DNA of 64,000 nt. Origin: Sphingorhabdus lacus. GTDB taxonomy: Bacteria > Pseudomonadota > Alphaproteobacteria > Sphingomonadales > Sphingomonadaceae. Numbering within the stretch: the first letter of the stretch is position 1; the number at the start of each line of letters is the position of its first letter. The stretch lies in assembly GCF_009768975.1 (NCBI RefSeq), contig NZ_CP035733.1, forward strand, positions 2,772,001 through 2,836,000, in the 5' to 3' direction. A program made the translations under genes and the position numbers. Shown here piece by piece: positions 28,467 to 36,313 of the stretch. The notes below the pieces were generated by a model. It saw only the letters and a program-made list of their open reading frames with translations, was not told where the DNA came from and did not search any database.

Positions 28467-28497
28467 TCCTGCCTCGTTGAATATCAACGGGGCAGGA
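28467..28497 (+). promoter_or_regulatory. Strong intergenic hairpin between ctaD and ctaB
   Basis: TCCTGCCTCGTTGA (28467-28480) pairs with TCAACGGGGCAGGA (28484-28497) over 14 bp (one G-U) with an ATA loop. No U tract follows, so it is not a standard terminator. It ends close to the ctaB ribosome-binding site (AGGA at 28499-28502). It could stabilise the coxB-ctaD mRNA end or limit expression of the assembly genes. Confidence 0.6.
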
Positions 28498-28510
28498 CAG
28501 GAACTAGATT

Positions 28511-29416
28511 ATGACAACGGCTACGCGAAACATCTCCCTGCCAGCGGAATGGCGTGATTTCTGGGCGTTGACCAAGCCCCGGGTGATGTCGCTTGTTGTC
28601 TTCACCGCATTATGCGGCCTTTTGGCAGCCCCCGGCCATATTCATCCGGTGATCGGTTTTACCGCCATATTGTGCATTGCATTGGGCGCTGGAGCCTGCG
28701 GTGCGCTGAATCAATGGTATGAAGCCGATGTCGATGCCAAGATGGCCCGTACATCAAAGCGCCCCCTGCCCGCTGGCCGGATGGATCGTGAAGCAGCCTT
28801 GCACTTCGGTATCGGTCTGGCTGCTTTTTCCGTTGGCATCATGGGGGTCGCGGTAAACTGGATCTCGGCAGGTCTTCTTGCCTTTTCAATCTTCTTCTAT
28901 GCCGTGGTCTATACGATCTGGCTCAAGCCGAACACGCCGCAAAATATCGTTATTGGTGGTGCTGCCGGCGCATTTCCGCCCGTCATCGGCTGGGCCGCCG
29001 TCACAGGCGATGTAACGCTTGTGCCAATATTGCTCTTCTCCATCATCTTCCTTTGGACGCCGCCACATTTCTGGGCTTTGGCGCTCTTTATGAAAACGGA
29101 TTATGGCGCAGCCGGGATCCCGATGTTGCCTAATGTTTCCGGCCAACGTGTCACCCGCAACCAGATATTTGCCTATAGCTTCCCGATGGCCGCAGTAGCC
29201 ATTGCGCCTTTTGCCTTGGGTGAGAGTGGCTGGCTTTATGGGGTAACGTCCGCACTTTTGAACGTCGTATTTTTGGCGCTTGCGTTCAAGGTTTGGCGCA
29301 ACGAAGCAAATGAAGCCAAGGATATGAAGCCCGAAAAGCAGCTTTTTGCTTTTTCGATCCTCTATCTATTCCTGCTCTTTGCCCTCTTCGCCATTGATCG
29401 GATCTTGTTCGCATGA
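28511..29416 (+). CDS. ctaB: Protoheme IX farnesyltransferase (heme o synthase)
   Basis: 301 residues with nine hydrophobic segments. The prenyl-binding motif [20 protein letters not shown] and the second loop [15 protein letters not shown] mark the UbiA-superfamily heme o synthase. It adds a farnesyl group to heme b for the aa3 oxidase. AGGA lies 8 nt upstream of the start. The stop overlaps the start of the next small gene (ATGA). Confidence 0.96.
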   Translation: MTTATRNISLPAEWRDFWALTKPRVMSLVVFTALCGLLAAPGHIHPVIGFTAILCIALGAGACGALNQWYEADVDAKMARTSKRPLPAGRMDREAALHFGIGLAAFSVGIMGVAVNWISAGLLAFSIFFYAVVYTIWLKPNTPQNIVIGGAAGAFPPVIGWAAVTGDVTLVPILLFSIIFLWTPPHFWALALFMKTDYGAAGIPMLPNVSGQRVTRNQIFAYSFPMAAVAIAPFALGESGWLYGVTSALLNVVFLALAFKVWRNEANEAKDMKPEKQLFAFSILYLFLLFALFAIDRILFA

Positions 29417-29568
29417 CACAGCCTGAGCAAAGCGGCTTTACAGCAGAGGAGACACGCATCATTCGCGCGCGGCAAGCTGCCCGATCGCGGATTATGGGCA
29501 TTATCCTCGTTGCGTTATGCGTCTTGTTCTTCCTGATTACCGTCGTGAAAATCGGAGTATGGGGCTGA
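29413..29568 (+). CDS. Small single-span membrane protein, CoxF-like
   Basis: 51 residues, overlapping ctaB by ATGA and ctaG by TGATG. It has a charged N-terminal half ([17 protein letters not shown]) and one hydrophobic helix (about 28-48). Position between ctaB and ctaG, size and shape match the small CoxF-type protein found at this place in alphaproteobacterial cox operons. The role in oxidase assembly is inferred from context. Confidence 0.75.
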   Translation: MTQPEQSGFTAEETRIIRARQAARSRIMGIILVALCVLFFLITVVKIGVWG

Positions 29569-30134
29569 TGGCACGTTCAAATGCCAAGGTGGGCTTGATG
29601 GCCGCCGCAATCGCGGTGTCTATGGTGGGCGTGGGCTTTGCGGCCGTTCCCCTCTATCGGATATTTTGTCAGGTAACAGGCTTCGGCGGCACAACGATGC
29701 GGGTTGATGCAGCGCAAGCCGCGACTGTCGTTGCGACACAAAAACCAATTGTCATTCGTTTCGATGCAAATCAGCGCGACGGCCTGCCATGGGAATTCAA
29801 GCCCGAACGCCCGACGGATACCGTCAGCATCGGTGCAAAAGACATGTCGATCTTCATCGCAAAGAACCTGTCCAATGAACCGGTAACAGGAACGGCAACG
29901 TTCAATGTGACACCGGAGCTTGCCGGCAAATATTTCAACAAGATCCAATGTTTCTGTTTTACCGAACAGACGCTTCAGCCAGGTCAACAGGTGCGCATGC
30001 CGGTGCTCTATTATGTAGACCCGAAGATTATGTCGGATCCGGAAACCAAAGACATTGAGGAAATCACTCTTAGCTATACTTTCTATCCCGTGGAGAACCC
30101 AAAGACGGTAGACCCGACGGGCGAGGGAAGCTAA
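29568..30134 (+). CDS. ctaG: Cytochrome c oxidase assembly protein (Cox11 family)
   Basis: 188 residues from ATG 29568, overlapping the preceding stop; ATG 29559 is also possible. One N-terminal helix with VPLYRIFCQVTGFGGT, then a periplasmic domain with the copper-binding CFCF motif (IQCFCFTEQTL) and the PVLYYVDP segment. It delivers copper to the CuB site of subunit I. Confidence 0.95.
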   Translation: MARSNAKVGLMAAAIAVSMVGVGFAAVPLYRIFCQVTGFGGTTMRVDAAQAATVVATQKPIVIRFDANQRDGLPWEFKPERPTDTVSIGAKDMSIFIAKNLSNEPVTGTATFNVTPELAGKYFNKIQCFCFTEQTLQPGQQVRMPVLYYVDPKIMSDPETKDIEEITLSYTFYPVENPKTVDPTGEGS

Positions 30135-30171
30135 GAGCCAAGATAACGCGTTAGACTACAGGGAATTGATC

Positions 30172-31059
30172 ATGGCTGGTGCCAAAAATCACGATTATCA
30201 TATTTTGCCGCCGAGCATTACGCCAATTCTTGGCTCATTCTCGGCGCTGACGATGTTCTTTGGCCTCGTGATGTGGATGCATCCCGAGCAATTCGGCTAT
30301 GGCAGTCTCGTGTTCGGCCTCGGCCTGATCGGCGTGCTCTACACCTTCTACACCTGGTGGTCAGATGTTGTGCATGAAGCGCATGCTGGTGATCATACGC
30401 CTGTGGTGCAATTGCATCTGCGCTACGGAATGATCATGTTCATTGCGTCAGAAGTCATGTTCTTCGTGGGCTGGTTCTGGGCATGGTTCGATTTCTCCTT
30501 GTTCCCTGCCCCGCTGGAATTGGTGAAAGACGCAGAAACGCATGCGTTCACGGTTTCCAATCTGATTGGCCAAGAAGGCGCCGCAGCTTTGATGCAGTGG
30601 CCGCCAAAGGGTCTGGAAGTATTGGACGCGATGAAGCTGCCTTTGCTGAATACGCTGATACTGCTGTGCTCGGGTACAACGGTGACTTGGGCTCATCACT
30701 CCTTGATCCATGGCGATCGCGAAGGGTTGAAGAAGGGCTTGTGGCTCACGATCCTCCTCGGCCTTTTGTTCAGCGCCATTCAGGCCTATGAATATTCGGT
30801 CGCTCCGTTCCCGTTCGGTGGACTGAACTACGGCACCGCCTTTTACATGGCGACTGGTTTCCATGGTTTCCACGTCATCGTTGGTACGATTTTCCTGATC
30901 GTATGCCTCGTGCGGTCGTACAAAGGACATTTCACGCCCCAACAACATTTCGGTTTTGAAGCTGCGGCCTGGTATTGGCATTTTGTGGACGTCGTGTGGC
31001 TGTTCCTGTTCATCGCCATCTACATCTGGGGAGGATGGGGCGCACCCGTCCACGCATAA
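30172..31059 (+). CDS. ctaE: Cytochrome c oxidase subunit III
   Basis: 295 residues from ATG 30172, with AGGGA 7 nt upstream. Seven helices; family stretches are HDYHILPPSITPILGS, WWSDVVHEA, RYGMIMFIASEVMFFVGWFWAWF and YWHFVDVVWLFLF at the C-terminus. It is a non-catalytic core subunit of the aa3 oxidase. The gene is followed by a terminator-like hairpin that lies inside the next reading frame. Confidence 0.97.
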   Translation: MAGAKNHDYHILPPSITPILGSFSALTMFFGLVMWMHPEQFGYGSLVFGLGLIGVLYTFYTWWSDVVHEAHAGDHTPVVQLHLRYGMIMFIASEVMFFVGWFWAWFDFSLFPAPLELVKDAETHAFTVSNLIGQEGAAALMQWPPKGLEVLDAMKLPLLNTLILLCSGTTVTWAHHSLIHGDREGLKKGLWLTILLGLLFSAIQAYEYSVAPFPFGGLNYGTAFYMATGFHGFHVIVGTIFLIVCLVRSYKGHFTPQQHFGFEAAAWYWHFVDVVWLFLFIAIYIWGGWGAPVHA

Positions 31060-31068
31060 GGCATTTTG

Positions 31069-31455
31069 GTGCCAGACATACAAAAACAGGAAGGGCAGCC
31101 GGGCATCGCCAAGGCTGCCCTTTTTGGTCTCTGCCCGCAATGCGGTGCTAAGACCTTATTCGCCGGCCCTGCGCGTTTTTCGGAACGCTGCTCTTCCTGT
31201 GGTCTGGATTTTTCGGCCTTTAACGTTGGTGATGGCCCCGCAGCACTTTTGACGCTGGTCATTGGCGCGCTGATCATCATATTTGCCCTCATATTGGATT
31301 CCGCTGTGCGCCCACCTTTTTGGGTGCATGTGGTGATCTGGGTTCCCGTAACAATTGCCATGACCGTGTATGCGTTGCGCGTGTCGAAAGCTGCTCTGTT
31401 GGCGGCCGAACATTATAACCGGGCGCATGAAGCAGGGCGGGATGACGTTCTATGA
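31069..31455 (+). CDS. DUF983 family protein
   Basis: 128 residues from GTG 31069 (AAGG 7 nt upstream; TTG 31066 is also in frame). A zinc-ribbon-like pair, LCPQCGAKTLF and ERCSSCGLDF, precedes FNVGDGPAALLTL and two hydrophobic helices, the usual DUF983 layout. It is standard between ctaE and SURF1 in alphaproteobacteria and probably helps oxidase assembly; the exact role is unknown. A hairpin with a U5 tract covers codons 8-19. The stop overlaps the SURF1 start (ATGA). Confidence 0.88.
   Translation: MPDIQKQEGQPGIAKAALFGLCPQCGAKTLFAGPARFSERCSSCGLDFSAFNVGDGPAALLTLVIGALIIIFALILDSAVRPPFWVHVVIWVPVTIAMTVYALRVSKAALLAAEHYNRAHEAGRDDVL
31091..31125 (+). terminator. Intrinsic-terminator-like hairpin inside the DUF983 coding start
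   Basis: AAGGGCAGCC (31091-31100) pairs perfectly with GGCTGCCCTT (31113-31122) around a 12-nt loop, and TTTTT runs at 31121-31125. It lies 32 bp after the ctaE stop and within the N-terminal codons of the DUF983 gene. It would be expected to end or attenuate transcription after the structural subunits, with some read-through to the assembly genes. Confidence 0.65.
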
Positions 31456-32030
31456 AATGGCCGGTGCTTCCGACAATTTTGGTCTCTGTCGCGGTAGCCA
31501 CCATGATCGGATTGGGGATCTGGCAACTTCAACGTAAAGAGCAGAAAGAGTTGCTCCTTGCACGCTATGAAGCCGCCGCCGATTTGGATCCCGTCACATG
31601 GCCGGCAGTTCCGGATAAGGCGAACCTCCCATTGTTTCGAAAATCCACGTTGATGTGTATCAAGGTTGTGCGCATTGAATCGGTGTCCGGAAGTAACCGC
31701 GAAGGGAAGGCCGGCTTTGCGCATATAGCGTCCTGCTCGACCGGCGGCGCGGAGGGGCCTGGCGCAAAGGTGGCCATTGGGTGGTCAGAGCGGCCGGAGT
31801 CTCCCAAATGGGCTGGTGGATTGGTAAACGGCATTGTTGCGCCGGATAATGTGCAACTGATCAAACTCGTCGTCACGGATAAAGTAGAAGGTCTCGACCA
31901 GCTGTCTTTACCCTCGCCGCAGCAGATCCCCAACAACCATCTGCTTTACGCCATCCAGTGGTTTATCTTCGCGACTGCTGCCGCGGTCATTTATGTGTTA
32001 GCGCTGCGTAAGCGCATGCAATCGGCTTGA
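31452..32030 (+). CDS. SURF1 family protein
   Basis: 192 residues. N-terminal helix with LGIWQLQRKEQKELLL (the conserved GxWQxxRxxxK pattern), a periplasmic middle part, and a C-terminal helix preceded by IPNNHLLYAIQWFIFA, matching the NNHxxYAxxW SURF1 signature. It is shorter than the usual 220-250 residues and the middle domain is divergent, but both ends are intact, so I treat it as a functional compact form. Role: insertion of heme a into the oxidase. Confidence 0.85.
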   Translation: MKWPVLPTILVSVAVATMIGLGIWQLQRKEQKELLLARYEAAADLDPVTWPAVPDKANLPLFRKSTLMCIKVVRIESVSGSNREGKAGFAHIASCSTGGAEGPGAKVAIGWSERPESPKWAGGLVNGIVAPDNVQLIKLVVTDKVEGLDQLSLPSPQQIPNNHLLYAIQWFIFATAAAVIYVLALRKRMQSA

Positions 32031-32782
32031 GCCTCCCGGCAGACGTTACTTTCTACCTTGTCGCCTCCGCCGCAGTCATCTTGGTGGGTCTGGCGAAAGG
32101 TGGATTTGCCGGCTTGGGTGCTGCGGCGATCCCTCTGCTGGCTCTTGTCATGGATCCCGTATCCGCAGCGGGCATGTTGCTCCCCATATTGATGGCGCAA
32201 GATATTGTCAGCGTATGGGCTTTTCGGCGAAGCTTTGACAGCCGCACTTTGAAACTTACCTTGCCAGGGGCAGTCTGCGGTATTTTTCTAGGCTGGTGGT
32301 TTGCCGCGGTTGTGAATGCGGACGCGGTGCGAGGACTTGTCGGAGTCATCGCGCTCGCCTTCGGCACGTACAGGCTATCCCCGAAGATAAGTGGACTTGC
32401 ACAAATGAAAGGCCCTGCGCCTGAATGGGTCGGTACACTTATGGGTGGAGTATCCGGATTTACGAGCCAGATCGCGCATGCCGGCGGGCCTCCTTTTCAG
32501 ATTTGGGCATTATCCCGCAACTTTCCCCATTTGGTATTTGTCGGGACATCTTCGATATTCTTCGGGATCATCAACTGGATGAAGGTCCCGGCATATGCCG
32601 CCCTGGGGCAATTCAACAGTCAGAATATGACGTTGACGGCCGTATTCATGCCACTGGCACTCGCAAGTACCTTTGCCGGGGTCTGGTTGGTAAAAAGAGT
32701 GTCGCCTGTCCGGTTCAACGCGATCATCAACCTATTGATGATCGGCGTTGGTCTCGAACTTATCCGGCAAGCCATCTGGTGA
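32027..32782 (+). CDS. TSUP family (TauE/SafE) membrane transporter
   Basis: 251 residues from a TTG start that overlaps the SURF1 stop (TTGA). Two similar halves of four helices, with LVGLAKGGFAGLGAAAIPLLA in the first half and GGVSGFTSQIAHAGGPPFQIW in the second, as in TauE/SafE transporters. These export or import small anions such as sulfite, sulfonates or sulfoacetate. The link to the oxidase operon may be only positional. Confidence 0.88.
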   Translation: MSLPADVTFYLVASAAVILVGLAKGGFAGLGAAAIPLLALVMDPVSAAGMLLPILMAQDIVSVWAFRRSFDSRTLKLTLPGAVCGIFLGWWFAAVVNADAVRGLVGVIALAFGTYRLSPKISGLAQMKGPAPEWVGTLMGGVSGFTSQIAHAGGPPFQIWALSRNFPHLVFVGTSSIFFGIINWMKVPAYAALGQFNSQNMTLTAVFMPLALASTFAGVWLVKRVSPVRFNAIINLLMIGVGLELIRQAIW

Positions 32783-32794
32783 TGGCGCTAATGC

Positions 32795-33340
32795 TTATTT
32801 CGGTGAAAGCACCATCAGCATCTGGCGACCTTCCATCCGGGGATGGGCTTCAATCTTTGCGGTTTCGGCTGTATCGGCCTGGACGCGCTGCAACAGCTGC
32901 ATTCCCAGCTGTTGGTGGGCCAACTCGCGGCCACGGAAACGAAGCGTGATCTTGACCTTGTCACCCTCTTCAATGAACTCGGCAACCTTCTTCATCTTCA
33001 CCATATAATCATGGTCATCGATGTTCGGACGCATCTTGATCTCTTTGATCTCCTGCGTCTTCTGGCTCTTACGGGCCAGGTTGGCCTTTTTCTGGGCCTC
33101 ATATTTAAACTTGCCGATGTCGAGAAATTTGCAGACTGGGGGATCAGCATTTGGAGAAACCTCCACCAGATCCAGTCCTACTTCAGCAGCTTGAGCTATC
33201 GCTTCGCGGGTATATAACACCCCCAGATTTTCACCGTCATCATCAATGACACGGACTTTTTCGGCGGTGATTAAATTGTTGTAGCGCGGTCCACTTTTAA
33301 CAGGTGGGGTCATAGCGCGCCGGGTCGGCGGGGTTGCGAT
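32795..33340 (-). CDS. infC: Translation initiation factor IF-3 (probable ATC start)
   Basis: 181 residues if initiated at ATC 33340. The N-domain runs [20 protein letters not shown], followed by the lysine-rich linker [16 protein letters not shown] and the C-domain with [13 protein letters not shown] and the final [16 protein letters not shown] (33349-33353 on the complement) lies 8 nt before ATC. The in-frame ATG at 33313 has no ribosome-binding site, and the more distal start would place AGGAG inside the gene. IF-3 genes are known to use rare AUU/AUC-type starts for self-regulation. It is convergent with the TSUP gene, 12 bp apart. Confidence 0.9.
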   Translation of the reverse strand: MATPPTRRAMTPPVKSGPRYNNLITAEKVRVIDDDGENLGVLYTREAIAQAAEVGLDLVEVSPNADPPVCKFLDIGKFKYEAQKKANLARKSQKTQEIKEIKMRPNIDDHDYMVKMKKVAEFIEEGDKVKITLRFRGRELAHQQLGMQLLQRVQADTAETAKIEAHPRMEGRQMLMVLSPK

Positions 33341-33480
33341 AGTCGATACTCCTGAAATTGTTATGGTGCGCCAATACAGCCATTTGCCACGCAAATAAAG
33401 GCCTTAGGCATAGGGTGTGCAATATTGTCGCATATAGTGACTTCAGCGCCACGATGTAAGAGTTGACGGAGGTGTTCGCG

Positions 33481-33606
33481 TCACGACGATCGCGTGATTC
33501 GCTCGATAGAACCGCGCATCGCGAGGTCGTTTGATTCACGCATACGAATGCGGACAAATACCGGCCAAAATTTTTCAGGAACGCTTTCAACGCGATACTC
33601 AGGCAT
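33481..33606 (-). CDS. Possible 41-residue protein, unknown
   Basis: ATG 33606 opens a frame of 41 codons ending in TGA at 33481-33483. The product begins MPEYRVESVPEKFWPVFVRI and continues with alternating charged and hydrophobic residues, which looks like a small folded protein rather than noise. There is no obvious Shine-Dalgarno sequence, which lowers confidence. It lies upstream of infC on the same strand, so it could be part of the infC leader transcript. Confidence 0.4.
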   Translation of the reverse strand: MPEYRVESVPEKFWPVFVRIRMRESNDLAMRGSIERITRSS

Positions 33607-33670
33607 GCGATGAAATGCCCGTCTGTTCACTTTACGTGCAGGTAAAACACTGTATGGCTCCGAAATATAG

Positions 33671-33711
33671 TGTCACAATTGACAATCAATAAAACTCTTT
33701 TGTGATATAAA
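33671..33711 (+). promoter_or_regulatory. Candidate promoter with overlapping operator
   Basis: TTGACA (33679-33684) and TGATAT (33703-33708, preceded by TG) with an 18-bp spacer form a plausible sigma-70 promoter 25 bp before the gene at 33735. The -35 box is the right arm of a perfect interrupted palindrome TGTCA-CAAT-TGACA (33671-33684), suggesting repression by a dimeric regulator. Confidence 0.45.
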
Positions 33712-33734
33712 ATTGCGAAAGATTAGGAATTGAA

Positions 33735-34094
33735 ATGAACAGCTCCTCCAGTGGTTCGCTTTCCAGCGTACCAAATGGGCGGATCATTGACTTCGAAACA
33801 GCAGAATTGCGCAAGCTGCCCTTTCAGGACAGCCTGTATCTCTGGGTAAAGGGGACCCTCCCGGGAGCAGGTTTCGAAGCTAGACTGGCCCCCCGAATAT
33901 ATCAGAACAGACCCGACTATTGGGGGATTGAGGTGGCGGTTGTGCAGGCACACGCCCCTGATCAATCGGGCGACACCGAACTATTACATATTTTCGAGCG
34001 ATCGATCCCTCTGACGGGCATTACGGGAAATCGGGGGATTACCGTTATTGGTGCCAATCAGGTGAAGCGGATCGACATTGCCGGTGAGTCCTGA
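33735..34094 (+). CDS. Hypothetical protein, 119 residues
   Basis: AGGA lies 7 nt before the ATG. The product is soluble with no signal peptide. After a Ser-rich start it has IIDFETAELRKLPFQDSLYLWVKGTLP and several beta-strand-like stretches (GIEVAVVQAH, IPLTGITGNRGITVIG). No family recognised. It is monocistronic, with an operator-like palindrome upstream and a hairpin downstream, so it appears to be an independently regulated gene. Confidence 0.7.
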   Translation: MNSSSSGSLSSVPNGRIIDFETAELRKLPFQDSLYLWVKGTLPGAGFEARLAPRIYQNRPDYWGIEVAVVQAHAPDQSGDTELLHIFERSIPLTGITGNRGITVIGANQVKRIDIAGES

Positions 34095-34120
34095 GAGGGT
34101 CGCAACTTGCCGGTAAGGTC

Positions 34121-34149
34121 GGGGGCAGGCAATTTCATTGTCTGTCCCC
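34121..34149. terminator. Bidirectional hairpin between 33735 gene and dsbD-like gene
   Basis: GGGGGCAGGCAAT (34121-34133) pairs with ATTGTCTGTCCCC (34137-34149) over 13 positions, two of them G-U, with a TTC loop. It lies between convergent stop codons. U tracts are weak on both strands. Confidence 0.6.
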
Positions 34150-34166
34150 GTACTTTGCTTCCCCTC

Positions 34167-36272
34167 TTAGTTCGCTAACCCCGTTAGATCCGAAACGCTC
34201 AGGATCTGGGGAAGAATCTTCGCCTCGCCCTGAGGTGGATAATAGAGATAAAGCGGAACGCCGGACCGTCCGTGCTTGGCAAGAAACCGTGTTATCACAG
34301 GATCGCGGCGCGTATAGTCGCCCACCATCGTCACAATAGCAGCTTTCTCAAAAGCCTTTTTGGTTTCATCTCGGTCAATCGCCGCAGCCTCGTTGACTTT
34401 GCACGTCACACACCAGTCAGCGGTGAAGTAGAGGAAAACGGGCTTCCCTCCTTTTCGAAGCTGCGCAAGCTTTTCTTCCGAAAAAGCTTCCCCGCCCAGT
34501 TCCGCGACGGAAGGTTGTGTTACCGCAGAATTTGGCAACCGGTCCAATGCCAAAAAGCCCATGATCATGAGGGTGCTACCCAGTCCCAATATCAAACTGA
34601 CGGGCGCCTGCTGTCGTTTGATGATTATAATGCCAAGGAGCATGGCTGCTGCGGCTATTGCCCCCAACACCCAACCCGCGCCACCCACCAATTGACCGAG
34701 CAGCCACACCAACGCCAACGCCGTCAGCGCCATGGGGAGCGCCATCCATTTTCGGAATGTCACCATCCAAGGACCCGGTCGGGGCATACGCGCGCGTAAC
34801 GCCGGAATATAGGCAATGGCCAGAAACGGCAGGGCGAGGCCCAGGCCCAGCCCTGCAAATATCAGCAAAGCCTGCGCCGCAGGCAGTAAAAGGGCCGCGC
34901 CTATTGCCGCTGCCATGAACGGACCGGTGCAGGGCGTGGCTACAACAGCCGCAAGCACGCCCGTCCAGAAAGATCCTGCTGCACCGCCTTGGCGTGTAAG
35001 ACGATCGCCCGCGCCGATGCCGCCTATTTCAAACAGGCCGACAAGATTTGCGGTGACTGCGACCATCAACAGCAACAGCACGAATACAATGAAAGGGTCC
35101 TGAAGCTGGAAGGCCCAGCCGACTTCTTGTCCCGCCGCGCGCAGGCCCAGCATGATCGCGCCGAGTGCAAGGCAGCTGAGCAGGATTCCTGCGGTATATG
35201 CCCAGGCATCGCGGCGCGCCGTGCGTTCGTCACCACCGGCCTTTGCGATTGCGATCGCTTTCAGCCCCAAGATCGGAAAGACGCAAGGCATCAAGTTCAG
35301 AAGAAGACCGCCGAGAATAGAGAGCGCCAATATCAGTGCAAAGCTCGTGGGATTACCGGATGGCGGGGTTGCACTGTCGGCGCCCAGCACCGACACCACT
35401 TCGCCACCGCTGGGCACCGATCCTGGAACGGCCCGCAATTCTATTCCCTGACCATCGCCAAACCGCAGCAGGCCGTCAATTTGTCCGTCAAAAGCTTTGT
35501 CGACACCGCCTGTCAGAATAAGCCAATTGCCGGTGCGCCGTGCTGTCTGCGGCGCGGCGTAGCGGAAGACATTCTGGGTTTGCGGGAAGAACCAGACTTT
35601 ATCGGCAGCAGCTCCTTCCGGGAAGGGAATGGCGATCGAAATGGCGCTGCCGTTGATGGCGTAGCTTGCCTGCCTGTCCAGCGGTACCGGCAATGCGGCG
35701 CGCCATTGGTCGAAGCGAGTGCGCTGCTCAACAGTGATGGTTCCGTCACCGACCGTCAGCGGGATGGTGAAGCTTCCGCTTTCCGGAACGCAAACCAGAT
35801 CGGAGCAGGCGGACCATCTGGCGTTCACTTTGATGTCGAGTTTTTTACCCGGCTGACGCTTCGGCGCTATCTGAAGGTCGACCAGAAAGGCGTGTTTGGC
35901 CTTGTAGATATGGTTCATAAACCCGCTGACAACCAGGGTTTCCGGGACCGGAGCGCGGATCGGGCCGGGGGTGACGCCCTCGGGCAGGGTCCATTCCAGT
36001 TCGAGGGGCGTTCCGGCATCGCCGGGGTTTAGCCAATAGTCGTGCCAGCCCGGTTTCGGGTCCATGATGATGGCGATTGTGACCGTGTCCCCCGGTGCGG
36101 GAACTGCCGTTTCCGCCTCCACCGTGGCGCGCACATTTTGGGGGGCGCCGGGAATTTGGGCGCTGGCCGGGTGAAACGCAGCCGAAAGGGCGAGCAGGAA
36201 CAGGCCGAGCGCCCCTATCCAAAAGGCCGCCAGTATTGCGCGTCCATTACCCTGAAAATGCGTACCCGTCAT
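34167..36272 (-). CDS. Thiol:disulfide interchange protein, DsbD/ScsB-like
   Basis: 701 residues; AGAGG lies 6 nt before ATG. Signal peptide about 1-38, then an N-terminal beta-domain with the two Cys of SACSDLVCVPESG, a membrane domain of about eight helices (about 310-570) including LLNLMPCVFPILGLKA and VATPCTGPFMAAAIG (each with one redox Cys), and a C-terminal thioredoxin domain with FTADWCVTCKVNE. This is the full three-domain DsbD electron relay that moves reducing power from the cytoplasm to periplasmic proteins. The N-terminal domain is of the ScsB/copper-tolerance type. It lies 41 bp after the MATE gene's end, which is upstream-oriented as the next gene in the same direction. Confidence 0.9.
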   Translation of the reverse strand: MTGTHFQGNGRAILAAFWIGALGLFLLALSAAFHPASAQIPGAPQNVRATVEAETAVPAPGDTVTIAIIMDPKPGWHDYWLNPGDAGTPLELEWTLPEGVTPGPIRAPVPETLVVSGFMNHIYKAKHAFLVDLQIAPKRQPGKKLDIKVNARWSACSDLVCVPESGSFTIPLTVGDGTITVEQRTRFDQWRAALPVPLDRQASYAINGSAISIAIPFPEGAAADKVWFFPQTQNVFRYAAPQTARRTGNWLILTGGVDKAFDGQIDGLLRFGDGQGIELRAVPGSVPSGGEVVSVLGADSATPPSGNPTSFALILALSILGGLLLNLMPCVFPILGLKAIAIAKAGGDERTARRDAWAYTAGILLSCLALGAIMLGLRAAGQEVGWAFQLQDPFIVFVLLLLMVAVTANLVGLFEIGGIGAGDRLTRQGGAAGSFWTGVLAAVVATPCTGPFMAAAIGAALLLPAAQALLIFAGLGLGLALPFLAIAYIPALRARMPRPGPWMVTFRKWMALPMALTALALVWLLGQLVGGAGWVLGAIAAAAMLLGIIIIKRQQAPVSLILGLGSTLMIMGFLALDRLPNSAVTQPSVAELGGEAFSEEKLAQLRKGGKPVFLYFTADWCVTCKVNEAAAIDRDETKKAFEKAAIVTMVGDYTRRDPVITRFLAKHGRSGVPLYLYYPPQGEAKILPQILSVSDLTGLAN

Positions 36273-36313
36273 AGGCGCCTCTTTGCCATCAAGCGGCGCG
36301 GGTGGACAGCATA

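Larger units (their letters stand above)
33341..33734. other. Intergenic region between infC and the 33735 gene, about 390 bp
   Basis: It must hold the infC promoter and that of the hypothetical gene at 33735. A 41-codon frame on the minus strand (33481-33606) looks protein-like and is listed separately. An operator-like palindrome and a -35 box lie at 33671-33684. The stretch 33660-33730 is clearly AT-rich against the GC-rich background. Confidence 0.5.

Noticed and set aside
27009-28487. 492-codon frame antisense to ctaD
   Set aside because: Composition is His/Glu/Asp/Arg-rich without motifs, and it lies fully across a certain gene. It is an effect of codon bias in a GC-rich membrane-protein gene.
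31452-32030. SURF1 gene as a truncated pseudogene
   Set aside because: It is shorter than usual but both conserved ends are present, the frame is intact, and it overlaps both neighbours as coupled genes do.
33297-33590. 97-codon minus-strand frame across the infC leader
   Set aside because: It overlaps the infC start in another frame and its sequence is not protein-like. The alternative 41-codon frame in the same region looks better.
34989-36032. 347-codon frame antisense to the DsbD-like gene
   Set aside because: Low-quality composition, no start signal, and complete overlap with a motif-supported gene.
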